In this document: piece after piece, positions 51,489 to 61,167 of the stretch
Layout of the letters: each line of letters starts with the position of its first letter
How positions within the stretch are numbered: position 1 is the stretch's first letter
Assembly: GCA_947166905.1 (NCBI GenBank)
Contig: CAMVFZ010000002.1
Span: 62,001 to 126,000, forward strand
Direction: 5' to 3'
DNA from: an uncultured Prevotellaceae bacterium
Lineage (GTDB): Bacteria; Bacteroidota; Bacteroidia; Bacteroidales; UBA932
Length of the DNA stretch: 64,000 nt
Notes under the pieces: generated by a model
Seen by the model: the letters and a program-made list of their open reading frames with translations, nothing else
What the model was told of the DNA's origin: nothing
The model's database searches: none
Translations under genes and position numbers: made by a program

Positions 51489-52626
51489 TAGACAATTCTT
51501 TAATTATTGCTGAAGCTACGGCAGAAGAAGCGCCGCCGCCTCCAAGAAGGCTGCGGATTTCTGAGTATCCGGCCTTCATTGCTTCTATATAGTCGGTATC
51601 CGATGTCAGCCGGATGACTTCTGCGGTAAGATTATCGGCGGTGAAGAACCACTGAAGCAATTCCTTGAACACCCGCCGTCCTGCAATCAGGTTACCCAGG
51701 CTTACGAATTCAATTTTAATTATTTTTTTTGCGATTGCTGCATTGATGGCCGATGTCGCATATACCACAACCTGTGGCGTGCCGATGATGGCTGTTTCCA
51801 GCGAGGCGGTGCCTGAGTTTACAACGGCGGCTTGGGCGTGGCGCACTATGTTCTGGGTATGCCCGAAGACAACCTGTAGCTTGCTGTCGGGGCCTGTCCA
51901 GGGGGCATAATCTTCCATTGTGCGGGACGGGGCGCCGGCAATTATGAAACGGTAATCTTCGTAGCCTGGCGTAGCTGTGAGGCGGTCTGCGAAATCTTTG
52001 AAAACAGGCATCATGGACCGCACTTCACCGCGCCTGGAACCAGCCAGCATAGCAATGTAAGGCTTGCCGCCAGCCTCCTGCGGGGCTGCTTCTCCTGCAC
52101 CACGGTCTACAGCGTCTACCAGAGGATTGCCGCAGTATACGTAGGGGACATGTTTGCGGTCAAAGTACTCTCTCTCAAAGGGGAATACTATGAAGAGTTT
52201 GTCTACGAATTGTTTGATCTTGCGGATTCGGCCTTCGCGGGATGCCCAGACCTTGGGAGCGATGTACCAGAATACCTTAAAACCGTTATTGTGAGCGAAC
52301 TCCGCAATCTTCAGGTTAAAGCCGGGGTAGTCTATTAGGATAACTGCATCCGGCTTCCAGTCCATAATATCCTGCTTGCAAAGCTTAAGGTTTGCGGATA
52401 TTGTGCGGACCTTCAGGAGTACCTCCTTGAAACCCATTATAGCGGTTTCGTTGTAATCCTTTACCATAGCAGTTTTGCCGGGACGATTCTCCTGATAAAC
52501 GGAGTTCATCATGTCTCCGCCCCAAAAGCGGACATCGGCCTCCGGGTCCTTTTCAAAAAGGCCCTTCATAAGGTTCGATCCATGCAAATCTCCAGATGCT
52601 TCTCCTGCTATGATGTAGTATCTCAT
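51478..52626 (-). CDS. lpxB: Lipid-A-disaccharide synthase
   Basis: 382 residues with the GT19 motifs AGEASGDLHGSNLM, LIDYPGFNLKIA, YIAPKVWASREGRI, CGNPLVDAV and AAVVNSGTASLETAIIGTP. It joins UDP-diacylglucosamine and lipid X in lipid A assembly at the inner face of the cytoplasmic membrane. Its ATG shares a base with the upstream surE stop, so the two are coupled. The start and length are normal. Confidence 0.95.
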   Translation of the reverse strand: MRYYIIAGEASGDLHGSNLMKGLFEKDPEADVRFWGGDMMNSVYQENRPGKTAMVKDYNETAIMGFKEVLLKVRTISANLKLCKQDIMDWKPDAVILIDYPGFNLKIAEFAHNNGFKVFWYIAPKVWASREGRIRKIKQFVDKLFIVFPFEREYFDRKHVPYVYCGNPLVDAVDRGAGEAAPQEAGGKPYIAMLAGSRRGEVRSMMPVFKDFADRLTATPGYEDYRFIIAGAPSRTMEDYAPWTGPDSKLQVVFGHTQNIVRHAQAAVVNSGTASLETAIIGTPQVVVYATSAINAAIAKKIIKIEFVSLGNLIAGRRVFKELLQWFFTADNLTAEVIRLTSDTDYIEAMKAGYSEIRSLLGGGGASSAVASAIIKELSIKR

Positions 52627-53474
52627 TAAAAGTCTTTGTTCAGTTCTTTGTCTTCTTTCATTGCGGCTGTTTCTGCCGGGTCTGAAGTAACTATGTTATG
52701 GGCGGTTACGGCTATGTAGCCATCCTTGACCAGGAGGTGATCGGCGCCGGGCGTGTTGTTGGGGGAGTCCTCGTATGAGCCGATCATCATGAAATACTGC
52801 TCTCCTTCTTCTTCGGGAGGCAGGGTGATACCGAACATTTCTGCCGTGTACCCGCGTTTGCGGTAAAGGTCAGGGTTCCAGTCGGTGAATTCCTTTACCC
52901 ATCGGCCTACGCCCATGTGTCCGGTGCGGATGCCCTTGACTGTGGGTGTAACGGGGAAGTTTACGTTGTAATATATGCCGTAGGGGGCCTTTTTGGAGCG
53001 CTCCATCAGGTCTTCGAAGATGGCGGGGAAGTATTTGACGACGTTGGTGAAATCGGCATCAGGATGAATGCTGTCAATTGATACGCCGATGGAGGGGAGG
53101 CCGTTAAGGGCTGCTTCTGCGGCGGCGCCAAGGGTACCGGAGTAGCAGGCGGCCGTTGTTGTGTTGGCGCCGTGGTTAATACCGCTGATTACTACGTCCG
53201 GAAGCGGATCCATGAAGTTGACGCCGAACTTTACGCAGCTTGCCGGAGTGGAGTCAAGATAGGACCAGTGGCACCCGTGGATTTCTCCCAGGTCTTTGTA
53301 AGCCAGCTTCTTAATGCCGATGCTGACAGCCATTCCCATTCCTGACTGATGATATTTTGGAGCGATGACGGTAACATTCCCGAAGCGGGACATTATTTCT
53401 GCCAAGACGTTTATGCCTTTGGCGTTATAGCCGTCGTCGTTGGTTACCAATATGTTCAATTTTTTGTTAATCAT
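52626..53474 (-). CDS. surE: 5'/3'-nucleotidase SurE
   Basis: 282 residues. The metal-binding opening is VTNDDGYNAKGINVL, followed by APKYHQSGMGMAVS, DSTPASCVKFG and SGINHGANTTTAACYSGTLGAA. It dephosphorylates nucleoside monophosphates. It is a bit longer than E. coli SurE through its C-terminal segment. It is the first gene of a coupled pair with lpxB; the divergent promoter region with gapA is at 53505-53540. Confidence 0.94.
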   Translation of the reverse strand: MINKKLNILVTNDDGYNAKGINVLAEIMSRFGNVTVIAPKYHQSGMGMAVSIGIKKLAYKDLGEIHGCHWSYLDSTPASCVKFGVNFMDPLPDVVISGINHGANTTTAACYSGTLGAAAEAALNGLPSIGVSIDSIHPDADFTNVVKYFPAIFEDLMERSKKAPYGIYYNVNFPVTPTVKGIRTGHMGVGRWVKEFTDWNPDLYRKRGYTAEMFGITLPPEEEGEQYFMMIGSYEDSPNNTPGADHLLVKDGYIAVTAHNIVTSDPAETAAMKEDKELNKDF

Positions 53475-53504
53475 TGGTATTTAAACGATTAAACTTTTTA
53501 ATTG

Positions 53505-54588
<1,084 letters not shown>

Positions 54589-54614
54589 TTTCTACAGAAC
54601 GTTACCACTTTTAG

Positions 54615-54638
54615 GGCTGCCGTTTGGCAGCCTTTTTT
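54615..54638 (+). terminator. gapA terminator
   Basis: A 7-bp stem GGCTGCC-GTTT-GGCAGCC (54615-54632) is followed by six T's, 26 bp after the gapA stop. Confidence 0.9.
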
Positions 54639-54674
54639 GTTTTTATTTGTATCTTTACGGAAATTCTTCGCATT

Positions 54675-56420
54675 ATGGGAAAGGTTACGGTTAAGTTTGT
54701 ACAGCAGAATTACATTAAACGGGAAGTGATGATTCCAATGCGTGATGGTGTCCGGCTGTATACGGCTGTTTATGAGCCTGTGGGAGCGGGGGAGAGGCCG
54801 GTGATTATGATTCGTACTCCTTTCCCGCTGAATCCTTACGGAAAGACTTTCTGCCGTGACTTGCGTACTTATATGAGCGTTTTTACGGAGAATAGATACA
54901 TCATTGTTTTCCAGAACGTGCGCGGCCGCTTTATGAGCGAGGGCGAGTTTGTGGACGTGAGGCCGTTTGAGGGGCCGGTAAACGAGGCTACTGATACTTA
55001 CGATACTGCGGAGTGGCTCATAAGCAATCTTAATACTAACAGTTCCATCGGTGTTAAGGGTATGTCTTATCCTGGCTTCTATGCTACGATGGCTGCTTTA
55101 AGCGGCCATCCTGCCGTAAAGGCCGTTTCTCCGCAGGCTCCGGTTACGGATTGGTTCATGGGCGATGATGCCCATATCAGCGGCATTCCTCAGCTTCCGC
55201 TTTATCCTTTTGGCATTTCGTTTTTTAAGCCCAGGAAAAAGCAGAGTATAGTATGGCCCAAACCGGTTGTACCTTATCCTGAAGGTGATTTATACGATGC
55301 ATTCCTGGAGAAGGGCACCAGTCTTTTTGAGGCGTTAAGGGACAAGTTGCCTTTCATAGACCAGATGCTGCAGCATCCCAACTACGATGAGTTCTGGCAG
55401 AAGCGCAATGCTGCTGCCAACCTTACCAAGGAAAACGCTCCCGGCGGCAAGTTCCCGCCTTGTCTTGTGGTGGCTGGTTTCTATGACGCTGAAGACTGTT
55501 ACGGTCCCTTTGAAGTATATCGTACCCTTAAAGAGCAAGTTCCTGATACAGATGTGTTTCTGTGTGCCGGTCCTTGGTATCACGGGGCCTGGAAGCATTC
55601 CAAGTATAGTTTTATTGGCGATGTATACTTTACGGAATGGTCTGCAGAGCATTTCAGGGAGAGCATTGAGTATCCTTTCTTTGCTTATTATCTAGAGGGA
55701 AAGGGGAGTCTGCCTTCCTCCGTTAGCATTTTGCCTTCTGGTGAAACTATGCCAAAGGGCGGACGACACATAGTTAATTCAAGACCGGATTGGGAGTATA
55801 TGGCCAGTTGGCCTCCTGTAAACAAGGAGCCGCGTCTATTCTTGTCCAATGGTTACAAGCTTTCAGCAAAAGTACCTGGGACTGCCCAGGAATGGTCTTT
55901 TGTGTCTGATCCTGCGCATCCTGTGCCTTATACTGGCGGGGTTTTGGAGAGCTTCTCTCGTGAGGCGTTTGTTGCGGATCAGCGCTTTGCTTCCCGCCGT
56001 TCTGATGTGCTTACTTTCAAGGGACCGGTAATCAAGGAGGCTATTAAGGTGGAGGGCGTTGTTAACGTTGTATTGTGGCTTTCTGTTGACCGGCCTGATG
56101 CCGATATTGTCGTGAAGTTGATTGATCGCCGTCCGGATGGATATCAGCTTCCTGTGCGATTCCAGGCTATGCCGCTTCGTTTCCGTGAGTCTTTTTCTGC
56201 TCCGCAACCTGCAGAGCCGGGTAAACTATACAGGCTTGAGATCAAGATGAATGACATCGCCCACATTTTTATGCCGGGGCATAGGATTATGCTTCAGATT
56301 CAGGGTTCCATGTTCCCCCTTCTTGCCCTTCCACAAGAAAAAAAGCCAGTGAAAATATCACTGGCCTCTATAAATTCTGCGGAATGCTTTGTTTCTATTC
56401 CGGTTTGTAGGAGTCTTTGA
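54675..56420 (+). CDS. CocE/NonD-type hydrolase with a replaced C-terminus
   Basis: 581 residues from ATG 54675. An alpha/beta hydrolase domain of the X-Pro dipeptidyl-peptidase/CocE family: REVMIPMRDGVRLYTAVYEP, IMIRTPFPLNPYGK, the nucleophile elbow VKGMSYPGFYATM, ASAADDF-like VAGFYDAEDCYG and WYHGAW with the catalytic His. A jelly-roll C-terminal domain follows, up to MPGHRIMLQIQGSMFPLLAL. After that the family usually continues about 30-40 residues to the 'ATHRVYH...LPVI' ending, as I remember it; here the frame instead reads through the glnS terminator and ends in about 21 unrelated residues. It may be truncated by a deletion. There is no clear signal peptide. It overlaps glnS by 26 bp. 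Confidence 0.8.
   Translation: MGKVTVKFVQQNYIKREVMIPMRDGVRLYTAVYEPVGAGERPVIMIRTPFPLNPYGKTFCRDLRTYMSVFTENRYIIVFQNVRGRFMSEGEFVDVRPFEGPVNEATDTYDTAEWLISNLNTNSSIGVKGMSYPGFYATMAALSGHPAVKAVSPQAPVTDWFMGDDAHISGIPQLPLYPFGISFFKPRKKQSIVWPKPVVPYPEGDLYDAFLEKGTSLFEALRDKLPFIDQMLQHPNYDEFWQKRNAAANLTKENAPGGKFPPCLVVAGFYDAEDCYGPFEVYRTLKEQVPDTDVFLCAGPWYHGAWKHSKYSFIGDVYFTEWSAEHFRESIEYPFFAYYLEGKGSLPSSVSILPSGETMPKGGRHIVNSRPDWEYMASWPPVNKEPRLFLSNGYKLSAKVPGTAQEWSFVSDPAHPVPYTGGVLESFSREAFVADQRFASRRSDVLTFKGPVIKEAIKVEGVVNVVLWLSVDRPDADIVVKLIDRRPDGYQLPVRFQAMPLRFRESFSAPQPAEPGKLYRLEIKMNDIAHIFMPGHRIMLQIQGSMFPLLALPQEKKPVKISLASINSAECFVSIPVCRSL
56338..56365 (-). terminator. glnS terminator inside the CocE coding sequence
   Basis: On the minus strand an 8-bp perfect stem GCCAGTGA/TCACTGGC (56345-56352 with 56358-56365) is followed by seven T's (56338-56344), 30 bp after the glnS stop. 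It lies wholly within the plus-strand CocE coding frame. Confidence 0.85.
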
Positions 56421-58071
56421 GGGCAACCGTCTTGTTGAAGATAGGGTGCTCAGGAGTGCTGTCCTTGTCGCGGAAGTAATAGCCCGTACGCTCGAACTGA
56501 ACGGCAATTCCAGACTTGTCTTCAAGCAGAGCGGGCTCTGCCCAGCCCTTACCCATGACTAAGGAATCAGGATTCAAGAAATCCTTGTAATCCTTGTCCT
56601 CAGGAACCTGGGACATATCGGCCAGGGTAAAGAGACGGTCGTAATTACGAAGCTCAAGCTCCTTGGCAAACTCAGTAGAAACCCAGTGGATGGTTCCCTT
56701 GACTGAACGCCACTCCTCTGAGCCACCAGGACGAGTAGTAGGATCGTAGGTGCACTTGAGTTCAACTACGTTACCATCGGCATCCTTGACAACCTCGTTG
56801 CACTTAATGATATAGGTGTACTTGAGACGAACCTCGCCATCAGGTTTAAGACGGAAGAACTTCTTGGGAGCATCCTCCATAAAGTCGGCCTTGTCGATGA
56901 GAAGCTCACCAGTGAAAGGAACCTTGCGCTTTGCACCGTCAGGATCAGCCGGATTAAGAGGGCAATCAAACCACTCAACCTGACCTGCCGGCCAGTTGGT
57001 GAGGGTAACCTTCAGAGGATCCTGAACAACCATATAACGGTTACTGCGGGCGTTAAGGTCCTGACGAACGCACCACTCAAGAAGCTGGATATCCATAAGC
57101 TGATCACGCTTGGAAACACCAATCTTGTCGCAGAACATCTTAAGAGCCTCGGCCGTATAACCACGTCTGCGAACACCGCAAAGCGTAGGCATACGAGGAT
57201 CGTCCCAACCGGAAACAATCTCTTTCTGAACCAGCTCAAGAAGCTTGCGCTTGCTCATAAGGGTGTAGGTAAGGTTCAGACGGGCGAACTCGTACTGATG
57301 GCTGGGATAGATGCCAAGAGTCTGGATGAACCAATCGTACAGAGGACGGTGAACATCGAACTCAAGAGTACAGATACTGTGGGTAATATGCTCTATGGAG
57401 TCGCACTGGCCATGGGTGTAGTCGTACATCGGATAGATGCACCATTTGTCACCAGTACGGTGGTGTGAAGCATGCTTGATACGGTAAAGAAGAGGATCGC
57501 GGAACATCATGTTAGGATGAGCCATATCGATCTTGGCGCGGAGCACCTTTTCACCATCGGCATACTTGCCGTCACGCATCTCGCGGAAGAGTTTGAGGTT
57601 CTCTTCAACACTGCGGTTACGGTAAGGGGAGTCCGTTCCAGGAGTATCGACGGTACCACGTCCGGCGCGAATCTCTTCCTGAGTCTGGTCGTCAACATAA
57701 GCCAGGCCACGTTTGATGAGGTCTTCCGCCCACTGGTAAAGCTGGTCGAAGTAATCGGATGCATAAAGCTCCTTATCCCACTGGAAACCAAGCCACTTGA
57801 TATCCTCCTTAATTGAATCTACGTACTCTACATCCTCTTTTACAGGGTTGGTGTCGTCGTAGCGGAGGTTGGTCTTTCCACCGTACTTCTGGGCAAGGCC
57901 GAAGTTAAGGCAGATACTCTTTGCGTGGCCAAGGTGAAGGTAACCGTTAGGCTCCGGAGGGAAGCGGGTCATGATGCTTTCCACTTTGCCTTCTGCAAGG
58001 TCCTTCTCAATTATTTCCTCCAGGAAATTGAGCTTCTTGGGCTCTGTTGCGTTGTTGACGTTCTCTTCCAT
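56395..58071 (-). CDS. glnS: Glutaminyl-tRNA synthetase
   Basis: 558 residues, class I synthetase of the GlnRS type: HIGH-like FPPEPNGYLHLGHAKS, the segment MYDYTHGQCDSIEHITHSICT, KMSKS-like YTLMSKRKLLELV, and the C-terminal anticodon-binding barrels. It charges tRNA-Gln directly, so this lineage need not use the GatCAB route for glutamine. A TATATTTG box (58107-58114, minus) lies 36 bp upstream. The terminator is inside the neighbouring gene. Confidence 0.96.
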   Translation of the reverse strand: MEENVNNATEPKKLNFLEEIIEKDLAEGKVESIMTRFPPEPNGYLHLGHAKSICLNFGLAQKYGGKTNLRYDDTNPVKEDVEYVDSIKEDIKWLGFQWDKELYASDYFDQLYQWAEDLIKRGLAYVDDQTQEEIRAGRGTVDTPGTDSPYRNRSVEENLKLFREMRDGKYADGEKVLRAKIDMAHPNMMFRDPLLYRIKHASHHRTGDKWCIYPMYDYTHGQCDSIEHITHSICTLEFDVHRPLYDWFIQTLGIYPSHQYEFARLNLTYTLMSKRKLLELVQKEIVSGWDDPRMPTLCGVRRRGYTAEALKMFCDKIGVSKRDQLMDIQLLEWCVRQDLNARSNRYMVVQDPLKVTLTNWPAGQVEWFDCPLNPADPDGAKRKVPFTGELLIDKADFMEDAPKKFFRLKPDGEVRLKYTYIIKCNEVVKDADGNVVELKCTYDPTTRPGGSEEWRSVKGTIHWVSTEFAKELELRNYDRLFTLADMSQVPEDKDYKDFLNPDSLVMGKGWAEPALLEDKSGIAVQFERTGYYFRDKDSTPEHPIFNKTVALKDSYKPE

Positions 58072-58195
58072 ATTTTTGAATAGGTATAATTCTTTGTTTA
58101 ATCTGCCAAATATAGCAATAATTTACCATATAGTTGCCGATATTGCTGATATTATTCAATTATATCGTTTAAGGAGTAAAAAATCGGTAATGCCT

Positions 58196-58226
58196 TTTGC
58201 GTTTTCGTGATAAGTTCGTATATTTG
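58196..58226 (+). promoter_or_regulatory. Promoter of the serine palmitoyltransferase gene
   Basis: TTTG (58196-58199), 19 bases, TATATTTG (58219-58226), 22 bp before the ATG at 58249. Confidence 0.7.
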
Positions 58227-58248
58227 CCTGCTACTAAGACCATAGAAT

Positions 58249-59439
58249 ATGAACCTTTTAGAAGAAAGATTAGCGAAATATACTCTTCCCCAGCAAATGA
58301 TTGAGAGGGGTATATATCCGTATTTCAGGGAAATAGAGAGCAAGCAGGGCACAGAAGTAGAAATGGAAGGCCACAAAGTTCTCATGTTTGGATCCAACGC
58401 TTACACTGGTCTTACAGGTGATGAGCGTGTAATCGAGGCCGGTATCAAGGCTATGCGCCAGTATGGCTCCGGTTGCGCAGGTTCCCGTTTCCTGAACGGT
58501 ACACTTGACATCCACGTCAAGTTGGAGAAAGAGCTTGCAGCCTTCGTAGGCAAGGATGAGGCACTTTGCTTCGCTACCGGTTTTACGGTCAATTCAGGTG
58601 TGATTCCCCAGCTCCTTACCAAGGACGATTATATTATTTGCGATGACAGAGACCACGCATCCATAGTTGACGGACGCAGGCTTTCATTTGCCAAGGCTCT
58701 CCATTACAAGCACAATGATATGGTAGACCTGGAGCGTACGCTCAGCAAACTTCCGGATGATGCCGTTAAATTCATCGTTGTAGACGGTGTCTTCTCTATG
58801 GAAGGAGACCTTGCAAAGCTCCCGGAAATCGTTGCCTTCAAGAAGAAGTACAAGAATATCGTAATAATGGTAGACGAGGCCCACGGACTTGGCGTATTCG
58901 GCAAGCAGGGCCGCGGTGTCTGCAACCACTTCGGTCTTACAGACGATGTTGACCTTATCATGGGTACCTTCAGTAAGTCACTCGCTTCAATCGGTGGTTT
59001 CATTGCAGCCAACAAGGTGATTATCAATTACCTGCGTCACACTGCCAGAACTTACATCTTCAGCGCTTCCTGCACCCCTGCAGCTACTGCAGCAGCTCTT
59101 GAAGCCCTTCATATCATCCAGAATGAACCGGAGCGCATCGAGGCTCTTTGGAAAGTTACCAATTACGCCCTCGCACGTTTCCGTGAGGCCGGCTTCGAGA
59201 TCGGAGACACTGAAAGTCCTATTATCCCGCTGTACGTAAGGGATCTTGAGAAGACCTTCATCGTTACAGCAGAGGCGTTCAAGAACGGTGTATTCATCAA
59301 CTCGGTGATTCCTCCGGCATGCGCCCCTCAGGATACTCTTGTCAGGTTCGCCCTCATGGCTACTCATACCAATGAGCAGGTAGACAGGGCTGTCGCCATT
59401 CTTACCAAGATCTTCAAAGAGCAGGGTATCATTAAATAA
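58249..59439 (+). CDS. Serine palmitoyltransferase-like alpha-oxoamine synthase
   Basis: 396 residues, a fold-I PLP enzyme of the oxoamine synthase group with DDRDHASIVDG, VVDGVFSMEGD, VMVDEAHGLG-like IMVDEAHGLGVFG and the PLP lysine in GTFSKSLASIGG (K243). The N-terminus (PYFREIESKQGTEVEMEGHK, then LMFGSNAYTGL) matches bacterial serine palmitoyltransferase as I recall it from Bacteroides. It condenses serine with an acyl-CoA to start sphingolipid synthesis. BioF (8-amino-7-oxononanoate synthase) is the main alternative. Confidence 0.85.
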   Translation: MNLLEERLAKYTLPQQMIERGIYPYFREIESKQGTEVEMEGHKVLMFGSNAYTGLTGDERVIEAGIKAMRQYGSGCAGSRFLNGTLDIHVKLEKELAAFVGKDEALCFATGFTVNSGVIPQLLTKDDYIICDDRDHASIVDGRRLSFAKALHYKHNDMVDLERTLSKLPDDAVKFIVVDGVFSMEGDLAKLPEIVAFKKKYKNIVIMVDEAHGLGVFGKQGRGVCNHFGLTDDVDLIMGTFSKSLASIGGFIAANKVIINYLRHTARTYIFSASCTPAATAAALEALHIIQNEPERIEALWKVTNYALARFREAGFEIGDTESPIIPLYVRDLEKTFIVTAEAFKNGVFINSVIPPACAPQDTLVRFALMATHTNEQVDRAVAILTKIFKEQGIIK

Positions 59440-59443
59440 TTGT

Positions 59444-60334
59444 ATGCGTACAGTTATTTCAATGACCGGCTACGGCAAGGCGGAGGTTGTATTGGCCTCC
59501 GGCTGCAAGATGACGGTCGAAATCAGAACATTGAACGGCAAAACTGCCGATATCAGCATAAAATCGCAGGCCCTTCCAAAAGAGAAGGAGCTTGCGATTC
59601 GCTCTCTTATAGCACAACGCCTGCAAAGGGGTACAATCGATGTCTACATCACCCTGGAGCAGCAGTCAGACGCTGTCGCCCATCCTCTGAATACAGAGCA
59701 GATGAGCTCTTATCTTGGCCAGCTGAGGGACTTCGCCGCCAAGGAAGGCATCGGCCTGCAGCAGTATGAAAGCCTTGTGCTTCCCACTTTGCTTCGCCTC
59801 CCGGATGTCCTTGATTCACGTAAGGCAGACATTATCCGTGAAGAGGATTATCCTTTGATCGACGAAGTTTTTGAAAATGCCATTTCCGCCGTAGAAGCCT
59901 ACAGAGAGATGGAAGGCCGTGTGCTTGATGCCGATATCCGCAGCAGGATAGCCAATATCCTGGCCTTGTATGACGAGGTCGAAGGCTACGAGCAGGAGCG
60001 CATAGACGCCGTCCGTGCTAAGTTGATGCACAATCTGGAGGAACTTCAGCAGAAGGTAGACCCCCAGCGTTTTGAACAGGAGATGATATTCTATCTGGAG
60101 AAGCTGGATATCAACGAGGAAAAAGTACGCCTGCGTCAGCATTGCAAGTACTTCCTTGAGACTATGGACGGGGAACTCTATCCCGGCAAGAAACTTGGAT
60201 TCATCATCCAGGAGATCGGCAGGGAAATCAATACAACCGGCTCTAAAGCCAACCACTCCGGTATACAGAAGTGCGTGGTGAAGATGAAGGATGAACTGGA
60301 GAAAATGCGTGAACAAAGCATGAATGTTCTCTAA
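59444..60334 (+). CDS. YicC-family endoribonuclease-like protein
   Basis: 296 residues, full length for YicC, with the opening MTGYGKAEV, IRTLNGKTADISIK and the C-terminal DUF1732 region LDINEEKVRLRQHCKYFLET then GKKLGFIIQEIGREINTTGSKA. E. coli YicC has been linked to RNA cleavage. It is 4 bp after the SPT gene and 2 bp before the HAMP-type gene, so this is one transcript. Confidence 0.93.
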   Translation: MRTVISMTGYGKAEVVLASGCKMTVEIRTLNGKTADISIKSQALPKEKELAIRSLIAQRLQRGTIDVYITLEQQSDAVAHPLNTEQMSSYLGQLRDFAAKEGIGLQQYESLVLPTLLRLPDVLDSRKADIIREEDYPLIDEVFENAISAVEAYREMEGRVLDADIRSRIANILALYDEVEGYEQERIDAVRAKLMHNLEELQQKVDPQRFEQEMIFYLEKLDINEEKVRLRQHCKYFLETMDGELYPGKKLGFIIQEIGREINTTGSKANHSGIQKCVVKMKDELEKMREQSMNVL

Positions 60335-60336
60335 AT

Positions 60337-61161
60337 ATGGCAAGTATTAAGAAAATATTGGGCAGATTCAAGCTTACGATGCGTGGCAAGATTACAATGA
60401 GTCTTACCGCCATCGCCGTAATCCTGCTGCTTTCTACGATTATTTCCATCTTCGAGTACAGGAGCATGAGCAATTATGTCTCTGACCTTATTGCAGACAA
60501 CATAGAAAGTATCAATGCTGCCCAGAAGCTGTCCAACGTAACGGACGCTTATAACCTTAATATTCTTGCCATTATCGGAGACGAGGACAACAACACCCTG
60601 CCTGACTTCAACAGGGCGGAGTTCCTGGCCCATTGCGACAGTCTCCGTACGTCCCTCAGCTCCATCAATATGCAGAACCTGGCAGACTCCGTAGAGTACT
60701 CGTGGAGCGCCTATATGCTAACTTCGCTTGAGCTTCCTAATGTGCTGGAGGCCGATTTTATTGACTCCAGGTCCTGGTACTTCGAGCGCCTTCAGCCCAT
60801 GTACAACCGCCTGCACGGCGATATCGATGTACTTAACACCGCAATTTACACAGAGCTCCAGAATAATTCAGCCACCTTCGAGAGAGGCTTCTACCGTAGT
60901 ATCATTCCGGGTGCCGTTGCAGTTGCCGTAGGCCTGCTTCTGGTGCTGATGCTTCTCTTCTACCTGTCCGTATACTATGTAGGCCCTATATACAAGATGC
61001 TGTCGGCCTTGCGCAATTACAGGACGCTGGGTAAGTCATACTCTACGGAATTCGAGGGCGACGACCAGCTTAAAGACCTGAGCGACAATATTTCAGAGAT
61101 TACTCAGGAGAACCTCCAGCTCCGCCGCAGGATCAAGGTTTTGAGGGGCGACAAGTCTTAG
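60337..61161 (+). CDS. Two-helix membrane protein with HAMP-like segment, no output domain
   Basis: 274 residues: membrane helix 1 (about 18-39), a periplasmic helical domain (about 43-185) like a four-helix sensor bundle, membrane helix 2 (about 188-214), then a cytoplasmic HAMP-like part (VGPIYKMLSALRNYR) and a coiled-coil tail (ISEITQENLQLRRRIKVL). There is no kinase, cyclase or chemoreceptor output domain. It is 2 bp after yicC and 6 bp before trkH. It may be a partner that signals to, or regulates, another protein, TrkH being the nearest candidate. Confidence 0.7.
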   Translation: MASIKKILGRFKLTMRGKITMSLTAIAVILLLSTIISIFEYRSMSNYVSDLIADNIESINAAQKLSNVTDAYNLNILAIIGDEDNNTLPDFNRAEFLAHCDSLRTSLSSINMQNLADSVEYSWSAYMLTSLELPNVLEADFIDSRSWYFERLQPMYNRLHGDIDVLNTAIYTELQNNSATFERGFYRSIIPGAVAVAVGLLLVLMLLFYLSVYYVGPIYKMLSALRNYRTLGKSYSTEFEGDDQLKDLSDNISEITQENLQLRRRIKVLRGDKS

Positions 61162-61167
61162 TTTCAG

